Positions 1 to 10,748 of a stretch of 64,000 nucleotides of DNA are shown one piece after another. The DNA is from Geobacter sp. OR-1 (lineage in GTDB: Bacteria; Desulfobacterota; Desulfuromonadia; Geobacterales; DSM-12255). Both the position numbers and the translations under genes were made by a program. Numbering within the stretch: position 1 is the first letter of the stretch; the number at the start of each line of letters is the position of its first letter. Below the pieces are notes generated by a model, which searched no databases, was not told where the DNA came from, and was given only the letters and a program-made list of their open reading frames with translations. The stretch lies in contig NZ_BAZF01000002.1 in NCBI RefSeq assembly GCF_000813145.1, positions 62,001-126,000 of the forward strand. The letters run 5' to 3'.

Positions 1-338
1 CCATGCAGAAGCAGGAAGCAGAACCGCTCGTAAAAAGGAATCCCGGCATCATCGGCCTCCCTGGCAGCAGTATCGGCCGAGATCACCACATCACCCAGCA
101 TTTCGGGATTAAGATGCCCGAATTCGCCCTCGCGCAGGGAAAAGGATATGACGTTGGTCGGACGGTCCTTGGCGAGATACTCGCGGTTGATGATCCTGAT
201 GGCCCGGTCGCCCACGATTGAAAGCGACAGCTCGCTACCTTCCGCTCCCAAGGCGCTTAAGACCCTCTCCGCCACTTTTCTGATCTGCGGTATCGATATC
301 CGGTGCCGCCGCTGCCGGTTCACTATCCCTATTCTCAA
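1..338 (-). CDS. ybeY: Endoribonuclease YbeY, C-terminus cut by window edge
   Basis: Single-strand endoribonuclease of the UPF0054 family, needed for 16S rRNA 3' end maturation and ribosome quality control. The minus-strand reading gives about 112 residues with the family features RPTNVISFSLREG and GDVVISADTA, and runs off the window just as the metal-binding motif begins (LLLHG, normally H-G-x-L-H-L-x-G-Y-D-H). I place the start at a TTG (338-336) because GGAGGAAACC lies just upstream; an ATG is not available there. The first 104 bases overlap the end of the upstream 7TM-HD gene in another frame, which suggests translational coupling. YbeY and 7TM-HD proteins are common neighbours. Confidence 0.85.
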   Translation of the reverse strand, partial: MRIGIVNRQRRHRISIPQIRKVAERVLSALGAEGSELSLSIVGDRAIRIINREYLAKDRPTNVISFSLREGEFGHLNPEMLGDVVISADTAAREADDAGIPFYERFCFLLLH

Positions 339-2641
339 TAGGTTTCCTCCCTCCGGCCGACTTCTCCTTGAAGGCCGGTTCCGGATAATCGATCCGGTGG
401 TGATAAATTCCGTTCAAGACCCGATTGAAGCTCTTGGCTATTTCATGCAGGTTTTTCAGCGTCAGCTCGCATTCGTCAAGCTGGCCGTCGATGAAGATAT
501 TGTTGATGATCTTTTGCACCAGCCCCTGGATCCTGGCCGGGGTGGGATCGGAAAGCGTCCTGCTGGCCGCCTCGACAGCGTCGGCAAGCAGTACCAGGCC
601 GGCCTCCCGCGTCTGGGGCTTCGGACCGGGGTAACGGAAATCCTGTTCGTTTATCGCACCCGGATCAGGCGATTGGGTCTTGGCCTTCTGAAAGAAAAAA
701 GAGATCAGGCTGGAGCCGTGCGACTGGCGGATGATATCGATTATGACCGAGCCGAGCCGGTGTTCGCGAGCCAGCTCCACCCCTTCCTTGACATGGGCGA
801 TCAGGATCAGGGCGCTCATGCTCGGGGGAGAGCTTGTCGTGCTTGTTGTCCCCGCCCCTGACATTTTCAATGAAGTAGAGCGGCTTGGAGACCTTGCCGA
901 TGTCGTGATAATAAGCCGCGACCTTTGCCAGCAAGGGATTGGCATGGATCGCCTCGGCTGCGGCCTCGACCAGGTTCCCCACCAGCACGCTATGGTGGTA
1001 GGTGCCGGGAGCGCGAACCATCAGGTTATGAAGAAGTGGAGAACTCAGATTGGAGAATTCGAGGAGTTTCATATCGGTGCTGTACTGGAACAGGCTCTCC
1101 ACTGCCGGGATGATACCGGTCACCAGCGTCGCGTTGACGATGCCGCCGATCAGGGCATAGAAGGCGCAATAGACCGTCTGGACTGAGAAAAAGCCTTCCC
1201 CGAGAATCTGGAAAGAAAGGGCCATGGCGACATTGACGACACTTACCTTCATTCCGGCGCTGTAAATCACGCCACGGTCCTTGCACTGCCTTACCCCGTG
1301 GGCGCCGACAACACCCCCCATCAGGGAGTAAATGACAACCTGCATGCTGCCGTCGAACATGGCTCCTGCCAGTGGTGCGCAGACGGCGCAATAGACCAGC
1401 GCCACCTCGGAGTTCAGGATGATCCGGACCAGCATCGGCGCAAAGGCAAACGGCAGCAGATAATAGAAGTTCGCCGCCCCCACACTGGGAAGTGCGCCCC
1501 CCATGGCGGTCGAAAACATCAGACCCACCCTCAGCAGTGAAAAGTGGAACAGGGTCACCAGGGCGAGCAGCACCAGATCCTTGTTGCCTGGCGAAAACTT
1601 CCTGACGTTCTTGCGGGCAAAACGATATGGGAAATAGCACAGGATCATTACCAGGCAGAAGGTGCCGGCGGTAATAGCCAGCCGGGCAACCATGCCTCTG
1701 CCCGAATATATCTGCCCAAGCTTCCTGACCTGGTCCTCGTTGAGCCGTTCGCCGGAGCGAACGATCATCTCGCCCCGCTTCAATTGAAAAAGGATCGGGG
1801 CAACCGCTGTTCGGGCGGCATTGCGGCGCTCATCCGTAGCCACGCGGTTCAGGGTAAGGTTGGGTAGCAGCGACTTGGCAACGATCCCCTTGATCAGCTC
1901 GATCTCCCTCGGTTCGGCAGGGAGGTTCAAACGGATATCGGCAACCCGTTTCTGCGCTTCAGCAAGGTCTACGGCCGAATAAGACCGGTCAAGCGTTGCC
2001 AGCAGTTCGCAGGTCCGGCTGTCCTGCATCTGGATGCCATGGGCAAGATCGCTGGTGAACAGCCGCTTGTCCGTAACGACCTTGTTGGCAAAGATCAACC
2101 CGGTGACCCGGTTTATCTCGCCGATCAGGGCCCGGTCCGAACGGAACCTCGTGAGCAGCAAAAACTCCTGGTCATTGAGCTGGATACCGAGAATCTGATT
2201 GAGCGTCGCTCTGAGACCGGCCTTATCAACCGGCGCACTCGAAGAACGCGCCGCTGAAACCGCGGCCAGGGCCTTTTCAAATCTCTGGGTTATCTCAAGC
2301 GGGGCGGTGGCGTTTAAGTCATAAACATAAGGGGATGCGGCCTCTGCTTCCAGGCGCTTTTTTTCCGTAAGTTGCCGGTCTTCAAGAAGATAATCCTGAG
2401 TCGCCCGGATATCGGAACCGGCAATGTCGCCGATTTTGAAAACCGGCTGGGAAAACTGTTGTCCCGGAATCAGCAGCAGGGTGAGAAGTGTAACCGTGAG
2501 GAAAAACAGGATGATCCGGTTGCGCTTAACGCTTTGCGGGGCGGAGAAACGCTCCAGAAGCGAGTTGAAGAGGCGCTCCCCCAGAATCGACAGGGAGCTT
2601 CGGGCCTTGTCAGGTTGTTCGTTGCCGTCTACGGGCATCAT
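235..2641 (-). CDS. 7TM-HD family cyclic-dinucleotide phosphohydrolase, with a +1 frameshift
   Basis: Membrane protein of the PgpH/7TMR-HD family; characterised members hydrolyse c-di-AMP at a cytoplasmic HD domain. Order: N-terminal membrane helix (about residues 40-60), a long extracytoplasmic region, seven-helix bundle (about 315-500), then HD domain with HHSVLVGNLVEAA and the metal motif YYHDIGK. The frame breaks right after the HDKLSP motif: five C's on the sense strand (G5 at 824-828 on plus) where four restore SPSMSALILIAHVKEG and the rest of the HD domain down to 235. With one base removed the product is 801 residues, the usual length. The ATG pair at 2641/2638 has only a weak ribosome site. 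It is followed directly by ybeY. The usual partner phoH is not adjacent. Confidence 0.85.
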
Positions 2642-2656
2642 AATCCAGGCGCTCGA

Positions 2657-2675
2657 CTGCAGTCATTGACTGCAG
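2657..2675. repeat. 19-bp palindrome in the leader of the 7TM-HD gene
   Basis: CTGCAGTCA and TGACTGCAG flank a single T, a perfect 9+9 inverted repeat. It lies between the promoter at 2707-2735 and the start codon at 2641, so it could be an operator or an RNA hairpin in the leader. No regulator is implied by the sequence alone. Confidence 0.5.
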
Positions 2676-2706
2676 CGACGCAATAAAACCGCTTTTGATG
2701 CAGCTA

Positions 2707-2735
2707 ACTATAGCCCCTGAAGCAGGTCCTGTCAA
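2707..2735 (-). promoter_or_regulatory. Sigma-70 type promoter for the 7TM-HD/ybeY operon
   Basis: On the minus strand TTGACA is followed after exactly 17 bases by TATAGT, a near-consensus -35/-10 pair. It points toward the start codon at 2641 with a leader of about 60 bases that holds the 2657-2675 palindrome. Confidence 0.7.
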
Positions 2736-2803
2736 CTTGCAGCTGCTTGTGACAGGGGGCCGGGGGATGATTCCCCTTCCATTTTTGTGATTCTGTGATA
2801 TAA

Positions 2804-4155
<1,352 letters not shown>

Positions 4156-4156
<1 letters not shown>

Positions 4157-4327
4157 TGGCTTCGCCAAAAGTCCATCTGCTGAATGGTCAGCTTGTCTTT
4201 AGCGCGTCCGCTTCGCTTACGCGCCGGTAATTGCTACGCAATTACACGTCACTGCGACGTAGCCTCCGGCTACGACTCATTCCTCAGATCTCGCAAGCCT
4301 TGCAGCTGGAGCTTTTTGCTGTGCCAT
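4156..4327. repeat. Structured intergenic repeat, copy A (with internal extra block)
   Basis: 172-bp element bounded by imperfect terminal inverted repeats: left ATGGCTTCGCCAAAAGTCC, right end (reverse complement) ATGGCACAGCAAAAAGCTCC. Inside is a perfect CGTAGCC/GGCTACG hairpin. A second copy lies at 10749-10873; the two share both ends and the inner hairpin but copy A has about 47 extra bases with its own hairpins (GTAATTGC/GCAATTAC). It has no coding capacity and looks like a MITE or REP-type palindromic element. The first A is the last base of the eno stop codon. Confidence 0.75.
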
Positions 4328-4355
4328 GAAGCTACTTAACGGGTATCCCAAAGAT

Positions 4356-4386
4356 GGGGGTCTGCGCACGCAGCCCCCTCTTTTTT
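4356..4386 (+). terminator. Rho-independent terminator after eno
   Basis: Stem GGGGG-t-CTGCG, two-base loop region, CGCAG-CCCCC, then TCTTTTTT. It lies after the repeat element and 30 bases before the pncB start, so it separates eno from the NAD salvage pair. Confidence 0.85.
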
Positions 4387-4415
4387 GTTATACTTCCAGA
4401 ATCCGGAGGTAATGT

Positions 4416-5855
4416 ATGCGTTACTCGCCGCTGATCACCGATCTGTACGAACTGACCATGCTGGCCGGTTACCTGGAGGAAGAGATGTCCGGGACCCCGG
4501 CGGTCTTCGACCTGTTTTTCCGGCATAACCCCTTCAACGGCGGGTACGCGGTCTTTGCCGGACTTACCCCTGCCCTTGCCTACCTGGAAAACCTCCGCTT
4601 CACCCAGGAGGAGCTCTCGTACCTCAAGGGGCTCGGGATCTTCAAATCCCATTTTCTCGATTTTCTCGGGGAATTCCGTTTCCACGGCACGGTGACCGCT
4701 CCTGCCGAGGGGACAGTCGTTTTCGGCAGCGAACCGCTCCTGACCGTCGAAGGGACCCTGGCCGAAGCCCAGTTCGTCGAGACCGCGCTGCTCAATATCA
4801 TCAACTTCCAGACCCTGGTCGCCACCAAGGCCGCCAGGATCTGCACCGCAGCAGGAGATGGGACTGTCATCGAATTCGGTCTCCGCCGGGCGCAGGGGCC
4901 GGACGGCGGGCTCTCCGTTGCCCGTGCCGCGGCGATCGGCGGCGTCAGGAGCACCAGCAACGTACTGGCCGGAATGGTTCACAACCTGCCGGTAAAGGGA
5001 ACCCATGCCCACAGCTGGATCATGGCCTTTCCCGACGAGCTGACCGCGTTCCGGAAATATGCGGAGGTATTCCCGGACTCGACCATCCTCCTGGTAGACA
5101 CCTATGACACCCTGAAGAGCGGCATACCGAACGCCATCACCGTTGCCCGGGAGCTGCGCAGCCATGGGCACGCCCTTGTTGGGGTTCGGCTCGACTCCGG
5201 CGACCTCGCCTACCTTTCCAAACAGTCGCGCCGGATGTTCGACGAGGCCGGTTTCCCCGAGGTCAGGATCGTTGCCTCCAACGAACTGGACGAGTTAGTT
5301 ATCGACTCGATCCGCGATGAGGGGGGACGGGTGGACATCTACGGAGTCGGCACCCGGCTCGCTACCTGCATGGGTGAAGGAGGAGGCGCGCTCGGCGGGG
5401 TATACAAGCTGGTCCGCTCCGGAGACCTGCCCAGGCTGAAGGTCACCAGCGACCTGGCAAAGGCGACCCTGCCCGACCGGAAGCGGCTGCTGCGGGCAAT
5501 AGCCCCGGACCAATCGTTCATCCAGGACATAATCACCCTGGATACGGAAACCATTGCCCCCGGCGACATCGTTTTCGACCCGGCCAATCCCCTGCAGCAC
5601 AAGCCGATCCCGGAGAATGCCACCCTGGTCGACCTGAGAACCGTGGTGATGGCAGGCGGACAGCCCGTTTCGCCAGCCCATGAAAGCCTTGACCGTCTGG
5701 CGGACCGGGCTTCCGACCAGCTGCAACGATTGCCGCAGGGCACCCTCCGGTTCATGAATCCGCACCGTTACAAGGTATCCATAAGCAAGGGGCTGCAGGA
5801 ACTGAGGCAGCGGCTCGTACAGGAGATCCAGGATGGACAACTGCATGGACGATAA
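4416..5855 (+). CDS. pncB: Nicotinate phosphoribosyltransferase
   Basis: Preiss-Handler NAD salvage enzyme: nicotinate + PRPP + ATP gives nicotinate mononucleotide, EC 6.3.4.21, cytoplasmic. The 479-residue product has the N-terminal [10 protein letters not shown] segment, the [12 protein letters not shown] substrate loop, and VKGTHAHSW containing the histidine that is phosphorylated in this family; [10 protein letters not shown] and GVGTRLAT form the phosphoribosyl-binding part. The ATG at 4416 follows a strong CCGGAGGT. The last 23 bases overlap the nicotinamidase gene, so the two consecutive steps of the pathway are translationally coupled. Length fits the longer clade found in many bacteria rather than the roughly 400-residue E. 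coli type. Confidence 0.97.
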   Translation: MRYSPLITDLYELTMLAGYLEEEMSGTPAVFDLFFRHNPFNGGYAVFAGLTPALAYLENLRFTQEELSYLKGLGIFKSHFLDFLGEFRFHGTVTAPAEGTVVFGSEPLLTVEGTLAEAQFVETALLNIINFQTLVATKAARICTAAGDGTVIEFGLRRAQGPDGGLSVARAAAIGGVRSTSNVLAGMVHNLPVKGTHAHSWIMAFPDELTAFRKYAEVFPDSTILLVDTYDTLKSGIPNAITVARELRSHGHALVGVRLDSGDLAYLSKQSRRMFDEAGFPEVRIVASNELDELVIDSIRDEGGRVDIYGVGTRLATCMGEGGGALGGVYKLVRSGDLPRLKVTSDLAKATLPDRKRLLRAIAPDQSFIQDIITLDTETIAPGDIVFDPANPLQHKPIPENATLVDLRTVVMAGGQPVSPAHESLDRLADRASDQLQRLPQGTLRFMNPHRYKVSISKGLQELRQRLVQEIQDGQLHGR

Positions 5856-6432
5856 ATCCGCCCTCTTGATCGTAGACCTGCAGAACGACTTCTGCCCCGG
5901 CGGCGCACTCGGCGTTTCCGGCGGCGACGAGATCGTAGCGGTCATCAACCGTGCCATCGCGCATTGCATAAGCCGGAGACTGCCGGTAATCGCCAGCAGG
6001 GACTGGCATCCATCCAAAACCACCCATTTCCGGGAATTCGGCGGGCTCTGGCCGCCGCACTGCATCCGGGGGACCGATGGGGCGGAGTTTCATCCGGAAC
6101 TCAGGCTCCCGGAAAATGTTATCGTGGTTTCAAAAGGGACCGACGAGACCCATGACGACTATTCGGCGTTCCATGCCAGGGACAGTCAGGGGCGCAGGCT
6201 TGCGGAAATCCTCTCCTCCTTAGGGGTATCGCGGCTTTACATCTGCGGCCTGGCCACCGACTACTGCGTCAAGGAGACCGTGCTGGAAGCGGCCAGGCAT
6301 CATATTGATATTACGGTGTTTACCGATGCCGTCAGAGGGGTTGACCTGAACCCGGGCGATTCCGCAAAGGCACTCGCAGAAATGGAATCCAGCGGGGCAC
6401 ACTTCGCCGAAGTCTTGAATCTTCTTGAATAA
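5833..6432 (+). CDS. pncA: Nicotinamidase
   Basis: Isochorismatase-fold hydrolase converting nicotinamide to nicotinate and ammonia, EC 3.5.1.19, feeding the preceding phosphoribosyltransferase. The catalytic triad can be read as Asp in LLIVDLQNDF, Lys in VVSKGTDE and Cys in GLATDYCVKET; metal-binding residues sit in ASRDWHP and the following TTHF. 199 residues, normal for the family. The ATG at 5833 is preceded by CAGGAG; a second ATG at 5845 lacks a ribosome site. Overlap with pncB shows a dedicated salvage operon. No regulator (NadR/NrtR/NiaR) is adjacent. Confidence 0.96.
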   Translation: MDNCMDDKSALLIVDLQNDFCPGGALGVSGGDEIVAVINRAIAHCISRRLPVIASRDWHPSKTTHFREFGGLWPPHCIRGTDGAEFHPELRLPENVIVVSKGTDETHDDYSAFHARDSQGRRLAEILSSLGVSRLYICGLATDYCVKETVLEAARHHIDITVFTDAVRGVDLNPGDSAKALAEMESSGAHFAEVLNLLE

Positions 6433-6446
6433 TCCTGAATAAACCT

Positions 6447-6475
6447 TTGACTTGAGCTCTCAAATCCGCTAGATT
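6447..6475 (+). promoter_or_regulatory. Sigma-70 type promoter for the DAHP synthase gene
   Basis: TTGACT, 17-base spacer, TAGATT in the short gap after pncA, about 40 bases before the DAHP synthase start. It gives that gene its own transcription independent of the NAD pair. Confidence 0.65.
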
Positions 6476-6515
6476 GTGGCGTCTTCAGTAAACTTCTGCG
6501 GAAGGACGAGAGCAT

Positions 6516-7580
6516 ATGCTGGTAAAGACCAATAACCTTAAAATCAAGAGCATCACCCCGATTATTGCCCCGGCCGACCTGCGCCAGGTCTTCCCGCTGT
6601 CGGAGGAGGCAAGCGAGTTCGTTTCCGCCAGCCGTTCCACCATCAAGGAGATTCTGCTCGGCAAAGATCCGCGGCTGATGGTCGTCATCGGCCCCTGTTC
6701 GATCCACGATCCGCAGGGGGCTCATGAGTATGCCCACCGGCTGGCAAAGCTCTCGACCGAGGTCTCGGATCAGCTGTTTCTGATCATGCGGGTCTATTTC
6801 GAGAAACCGCGCACCACGGTCGGCTGGAAAGGGTTGATCAACGACCCGGACATGAACGAAACCCATCAGATATCAAAGGGGCTGGGCGTGGCCCGCAGCC
6901 TGCTCTCCAAGGTCACTGCCCACAGGCTGCCGATTGCCACGGAGATGCTCGACCCGATCACCCCGGAATACCTCGCCGACCATCTCTCCTGGGGTGCGAT
7001 CGGCGCAAGAACAACTGAATCCCAGACTCACCGCGAACTGGCCAGCGGCTTGTCTTTCCCGATCGGTTTCAAAAACGGAACCGACGGCAATCTGCAGATT
7101 GCCATTGACGCCATGATTGCCGCACAGCACCCGCATCACTTCCTCGGCATCAACCGGGACGGCCTGACCTCGATCGTGCAGACTACCGGCAACCCCGACG
7201 TTCATATGGTCCTGCGCGGCGGCAAAAAGCCGAACTATTCTCCCGAGGATATAGTAAAAACCGAGGAGATGCTGACCAAGGCAGGGCTCTTCCCGACCAT
7301 CATGGTCGACTGCAGCCACGGCAACTCCGAAAAGAACCACGAGAATCAGCCCAAGGTCCTGGCGGAAGTCGTCAGGCAGATCGAGACCGGCAACCGCTCC
7401 ATCTCCGGGGTAATGATCGAGAGCTATCTTGAAGACGGCAACCAGCCGATGCCAAAGACTCCGAAAGATATGAAATACGGGGTATCCATTACCGACAAGT
7501 GCATCGGCTGGGCAACGACGGAAAAGGTGCTTCGCGAGGCCCATGCAAGGTTGAAAGCCTGCGGCGGCAGAAAGATCTGA
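6516..7580 (+). CDS. 3-deoxy-7-phosphoheptulonate synthase, class I (AroG/F/H type)
   Basis: First enzyme of the shikimate pathway: phosphoenolpyruvate + erythrose 4-phosphate to DAHP, EC 2.5.1.54. The 354-residue protein has the family signatures VVIGPCSIHDP, RVYFEKPRTTVGWKG, SWGAIGARTTESQTHRE, GFKNGTDG and VDCSHGNS, matching class I-alpha enzymes of the E. coli AroF/AroG/AroH group. Which aromatic amino acid inhibits it cannot be told from sequence by eye, so no gene letter is given. ATG 6516 follows GGAAGGACGAGAG. It stands alone, with its own promoter and terminator. Confidence 0.96.
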   Translation: MLVKTNNLKIKSITPIIAPADLRQVFPLSEEASEFVSASRSTIKEILLGKDPRLMVVIGPCSIHDPQGAHEYAHRLAKLSTEVSDQLFLIMRVYFEKPRTTVGWKGLINDPDMNETHQISKGLGVARSLLSKVTAHRLPIATEMLDPITPEYLADHLSWGAIGARTTESQTHRELASGLSFPIGFKNGTDGNLQIAIDAMIAAQHPHHFLGINRDGLTSIVQTTGNPDVHMVLRGGKKPNYSPEDIVKTEEMLTKAGLFPTIMVDCSHGNSEKNHENQPKVLAEVVRQIETGNRSISGVMIESYLEDGNQPMPKTPKDMKYGVSITDKCIGWATTEKVLREAHARLKACGGRKI

Positions 7581-7605
7581 TCTAATCCGGACTCAGGCAA
7601 AAAAT

Positions 7606-7640
7606 AAAGGCCCGCTGACTTCTATCAGCGGGCCTTTTTG
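7606..7640. terminator. Bidirectional rho-independent terminator
   Basis: Perfect 13-bp stem AAAGGCCCGCTGA / TCAGCGGGCCTTT around a six-base loop, with A-run on one side and T-run on the other. It lies between two convergent genes and can serve both strands. Confidence 0.9.
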
Positions 7641-7649
7641 CGTCCGGTA

Positions 7650-9095
7650 TCAGCGCGCTCGGCGCATAAGCTCTTCCAGCGAAAACGGAACAATGTCGAT
7701 GTGGTCGATCCTGTCCGTCTCCAGCCAGGTCACATCCATCAGTATGGCTGTCTGACCCGGCTGCTGCACGTATTTCATCGGATCGACGATCCAGGTAATG
7801 GTCGGGTTGCCGTAGAAGGCCCGCAGCGACTGCTGCATGTAAGCCCGGCCGGTCGGACCGTTGACCGCAAAGAACCAGGTATTCGGTGGGAACTGGGTGA
7901 CCTTTGTCTTCAGCGCCGCCAGAAAAGTCCTCACCGGCTCGCCGTCCGCGGCCCAGGCCGTGCCCCGGGTCATCATCATTCCATGGTTGTGCCAGACGAA
8001 CAGGCTGAAAACAATAGCAACGCTGATCGTGCCGACCAACCTGCCCCAGCGGGTCCAGACGTCCTTCAGAACCACCGCATAGCAGAATGCGGCGCCGACC
8101 GAGGGTAGATACATATGGCGGCTGACCGAATTGAATATGTATTTGGGCTCGAACTGCGAAAGACTGCTCAGGCTCTGGGGTAGAAACGACAGGAAGATCC
8201 AGCCGAGCCCGAACAGCATCAGCCGGCGGTCCTTTACCCAAAAGAGCAATATCGGCAGGATGACCGCCGTGGCGTAGATTCTGGGGTCGTTCATCTTCAG
8301 GCGGCCGTCTGGCTGGAGAAAAAACACCGCCCAGCCGGAAAAAAGCGAATGCAGCGGTCGGAATGAGGAGTGCCTGACCAGTTCGGAGTCAACATGCAGG
8401 ATCTGATAGATGATTATATAATTGGCAACGACATTCGCGATGACGATCGCGACAAACGGGAGAAGACGCCGCACAATCCCCTTGAAGTCGCTGAATCCGC
8501 CGAAAAACAGGACCTCGAACAAGGCGGCCACGAGCGGCAGGGAAGCCGACTCCTCCTTGCTCAGTACGGCAAAAACAAACAGGGCGATCGCTGCAAAATA
8601 ATAGCCGCGATTCCCGTTCCTGCGGTATTCCACATAGACGGTCAGGGTCAGCAGGTAGAAAAAGAGATTCAGCGGGGTCGAGTTTGCGGCCCGCCAGAGG
8701 ATGGCATCGACGCCGACGGCAGTGGCGGCAAAGAACGCGGCGGTGACGGCTGCCAGCATCCGGTCGCTGAAAAGCCTGGTCACCATCAAATAGACCAGCA
8801 GGGCATTCAATAGATGGAGCGTAATGCTGAACAGGTTGTAGCCGCGCGGATCGAGTCCGGAGAAGTAATGGAGCGGCACCCAGACACCGTTGGCGACAAT
8901 CCGGAGGATATAGTTGTAGCCGAGCAGTACCGCTTTCGGCCCGGACAGGACATGCTCGATGACCCCGAAATCATCGTAAGTAAAGAAATTATCGATGAAC
9001 GGCCCGAAATAGGCGGCAATTACCGCCGAAACAACGGCCAGTACCGCCAGAAACATGGCGAGATCGGGGAACTTGGAACAGCGGGCCGATTTCAT
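7650..9095 (-). CDS. Integral membrane glycosyltransferase-like protein (GT-C type)
   Basis: About 481 residues with roughly ten hydrophobic segments spread over the first 370 residues and a soluble C-terminal part, the architecture of GT-C sugar transferases that use polyprenyl-linked donors. The first periplasmic loop carries an acidic pair in FFTYDDFGVIEH, as expected for that class; the substrate cannot be inferred. The ATG at 9095 lies 11 bases after the serA stop, so the gene is probably co-transcribed with serA. An upstream frame start at 9137 inside serA is possible. No strong ribosome site is seen at either. It ends at the shared terminator 7606-7640. Functional link to serine synthesis is not evident. 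Confidence 0.7.
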   Translation of the reverse strand: MKSARCSKFPDLAMFLAVLAVVSAVIAAYFGPFIDNFFTYDDFGVIEHVLSGPKAVLLGYNYILRIVANGVWVPLHYFSGLDPRGYNLFSITLHLLNALLVYLMVTRLFSDRMLAAVTAAFFAATAVGVDAILWRAANSTPLNLFFYLLTLTVYVEYRRNGNRGYYFAAIALFVFAVLSKEESASLPLVAALFEVLFFGGFSDFKGIVRRLLPFVAIVIANVVANYIIIYQILHVDSELVRHSSFRPLHSLFSGWAVFFLQPDGRLKMNDPRIYATAVILPILLFWVKDRRLMLFGLGWIFLSFLPQSLSSLSQFEPKYIFNSVSRHMYLPSVGAAFCYAVVLKDVWTRWGRLVGTISVAIVFSLFVWHNHGMMMTRGTAWAADGEPVRTFLAALKTKVTQFPPNTWFFAVNGPTGRAYMQQSLRAFYGNPTITWIVDPMKYVQQPGQTAILMDVTWLETDRIDHIDIVPFSLEELMRRAR

Positions 9096-9106
9096 TGCAG
9101 CAGGCG

Positions 9107-10735
9107 TCAAATCCCGCAGCTGCTGCAGCGATTGCATTTGGCGGTAGGCATATGCAAGGCCTTGATGAAAGTGGCCTCGGTCGCCTTCTTTATCTCGTCA
9201 ACGACAACCTGTGGCACGGCCGAATCAAGCGACAGGATCACCATCGCCTCACCTTTTTTCTCGCTCCGGCCGAGGTTCATGGAGGCAATGTTGATCTCAT
9301 GCTGCCCCATGATCGTGCCGATCTTACCGATCATGCCGGGCCGGTCCGCGTAGTGCATCAGCAGCATATGCTCTTCCGGGGTGAAGTCCATGGTATAGTC
9401 GCGCAGCCGGACAATGCGCGGCATCCCCTCGAACAGGGTTCCGCAAATCAGCCGCCTCTTGCCACCCTCCCCTTCCAGTACCAGTGTGATCAGGTTGGAA
9501 AAGGCGTCGGTCTGGGTGGACTTGCTCTCCTCGACCGTGATCCCCATCTGTTCGGCGATGAGCGAGGCATTGACCATGTTGACGTCCTGCTCGACCACCT
9601 TGTTCAAAAGCGCCGCCAGTCCGCAGACCGTGATCGGGGTACAGTCGTAGTGCGCGATGTTGCCGGAGAATCCGAAGGAAACCTTGGAGATGTTGGTATC
9701 GACCAGCTGAATGCAGAAATCGCTCATGGTGCTCATCAGATTCAGGAACGGCCGCATCTGGTCCATCAATGCCAGATCGAAACGAGGAATGTTCACGGCA
9801 TTCTCCAAAGGCTGCTCGTCAAGGTAGTTCAGCACCTCCCGGGATACATCCACCGCAACGTTCACCTGGGCCTCGAAGGTATTGGCGCCGAGATGCGGGG
9901 TAACCACCAGTTTATCCTGGCCGATCAGTTCCTTGAGCAGATCGGTCTTGGGCGGCTCCTCGCTCCAGACATCCACTGCCGCCAAGGCAACCTTGCCGCT
10001 CTTGAGATTGGCCAAGAGCGACGCCTCCTCTATCACCCCGCCGCGGGCAACGTTGAGAACGATCACCCCGCTCTTCATAAGGGAAAACTCGCGCTCGCCG
10101 ATCATCCCCAGGGTCTCCTCATTCAGAGGGGTATGGACCGTGATGATGTCGCAGTTCTTATAGATCTCGTCGTGAGATACCAGCTTGACCCCCAGATCAT
10201 GCGCCCTTTTCACCGCAATATACGGGTCGCAGGCCAGGACCTCGCACTCGAACGCCTTGAGCCGGGTGGCCACCCTCCCCCCGACCTTGCCGAGGCCGAT
10301 CACGCCTGCGGTCTTCCCTTTCAGCTCGATGCCGGTAAACGGCGCCCGCTTCCATTCTCCACCCTTGAGCGAGGCGTTGGCAATGGTGACATTCCGGCAT
10401 GCCGACAGCAAGAGCGCCATGGTATGTTCGGCAGCGCTGTTGGTGTTGCCGAACGGGGCATTGACGACGATGACGCCGCGTGAGCTGGCGTACTCGACAT
10501 CGACGTTGTCGATTCCGACCCCGGCGCGCGCCACCATCTTGAGCTTCTTGCCCGCATCCAGCACATCCCGGTCAACCGTGGTGCCGCTTCGGGTTATAAT
10601 GACCTCGTAGTCGCCGATGACCTTGAGGAGCTCATCTTTTTTGAGCCCGAGGCGGACATCCATCTCCACCCTGGGGTCTTGTTTCAACAGGGCCAGTCCT
10701 TCGCTGGCAACTTCATCGGTTACTATAATTTTCAT
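9107..10735 (-). CDS. serA: D-3-phosphoglycerate dehydrogenase
   Basis: First committed step of serine biosynthesis: 3-phosphoglycerate to 3-phosphohydroxypyruvate, EC 1.1.1.95. 542 residues, the long form. Order: split catalytic domain with VARAGVGIDNVD, Rossmann domain with GLGKVGGRVATRLKAF, catalytic Arg-Glu-His in NVARGGVIEEASL and VTPHLGANTFEAQ, then an intervening ASB domain (about 320-450) and a C-terminal ACT domain beginning near YTMDFTPEEHMLLMH, likely a serine sensor. The last nine residues, CNRCSSCGI, form an unusual cysteine-rich tail. ATG 10735 has AAGGAG upstream, immediately next to the end of the 10749-10873 repeat. Confidence 0.97.
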   Translation of the reverse strand: MKIIVTDEVASEGLALLKQDPRVEMDVRLGLKKDELLKVIGDYEVIITRSGTTVDRDVLDAGKKLKMVARAGVGIDNVDVEYASSRGVIVVNAPFGNTNSAAEHTMALLLSACRNVTIANASLKGGEWKRAPFTGIELKGKTAGVIGLGKVGGRVATRLKAFECEVLACDPYIAVKRAHDLGVKLVSHDEIYKNCDIITVHTPLNEETLGMIGEREFSLMKSGVIVLNVARGGVIEEASLLANLKSGKVALAAVDVWSEEPPKTDLLKELIGQDKLVVTPHLGANTFEAQVNVAVDVSREVLNYLDEQPLENAVNIPRFDLALMDQMRPFLNLMSTMSDFCIQLVDTNISKVSFGFSGNIAHYDCTPITVCGLAALLNKVVEQDVNMVNASLIAEQMGITVEESKSTQTDAFSNLITLVLEGEGGKRRLICGTLFEGMPRIVRLRDYTMDFTPEEHMLLMHYADRPGMIGKIGTIMGQHEINIASMNLGRSEKKGEAMVILSLDSAVPQVVVDEIKKATEATFIKALHMPTAKCNRCSSCGI

Positions 10736-10748
10736 ATCAATCTCCTTG

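Noticed and set aside
9095-10483. 462-codon open frame on the plus strand across serA
   Set aside because: It is antisense to a fully conserved serA, has no recognisable domains, and such long shadow frames are common in GC-rich genes.
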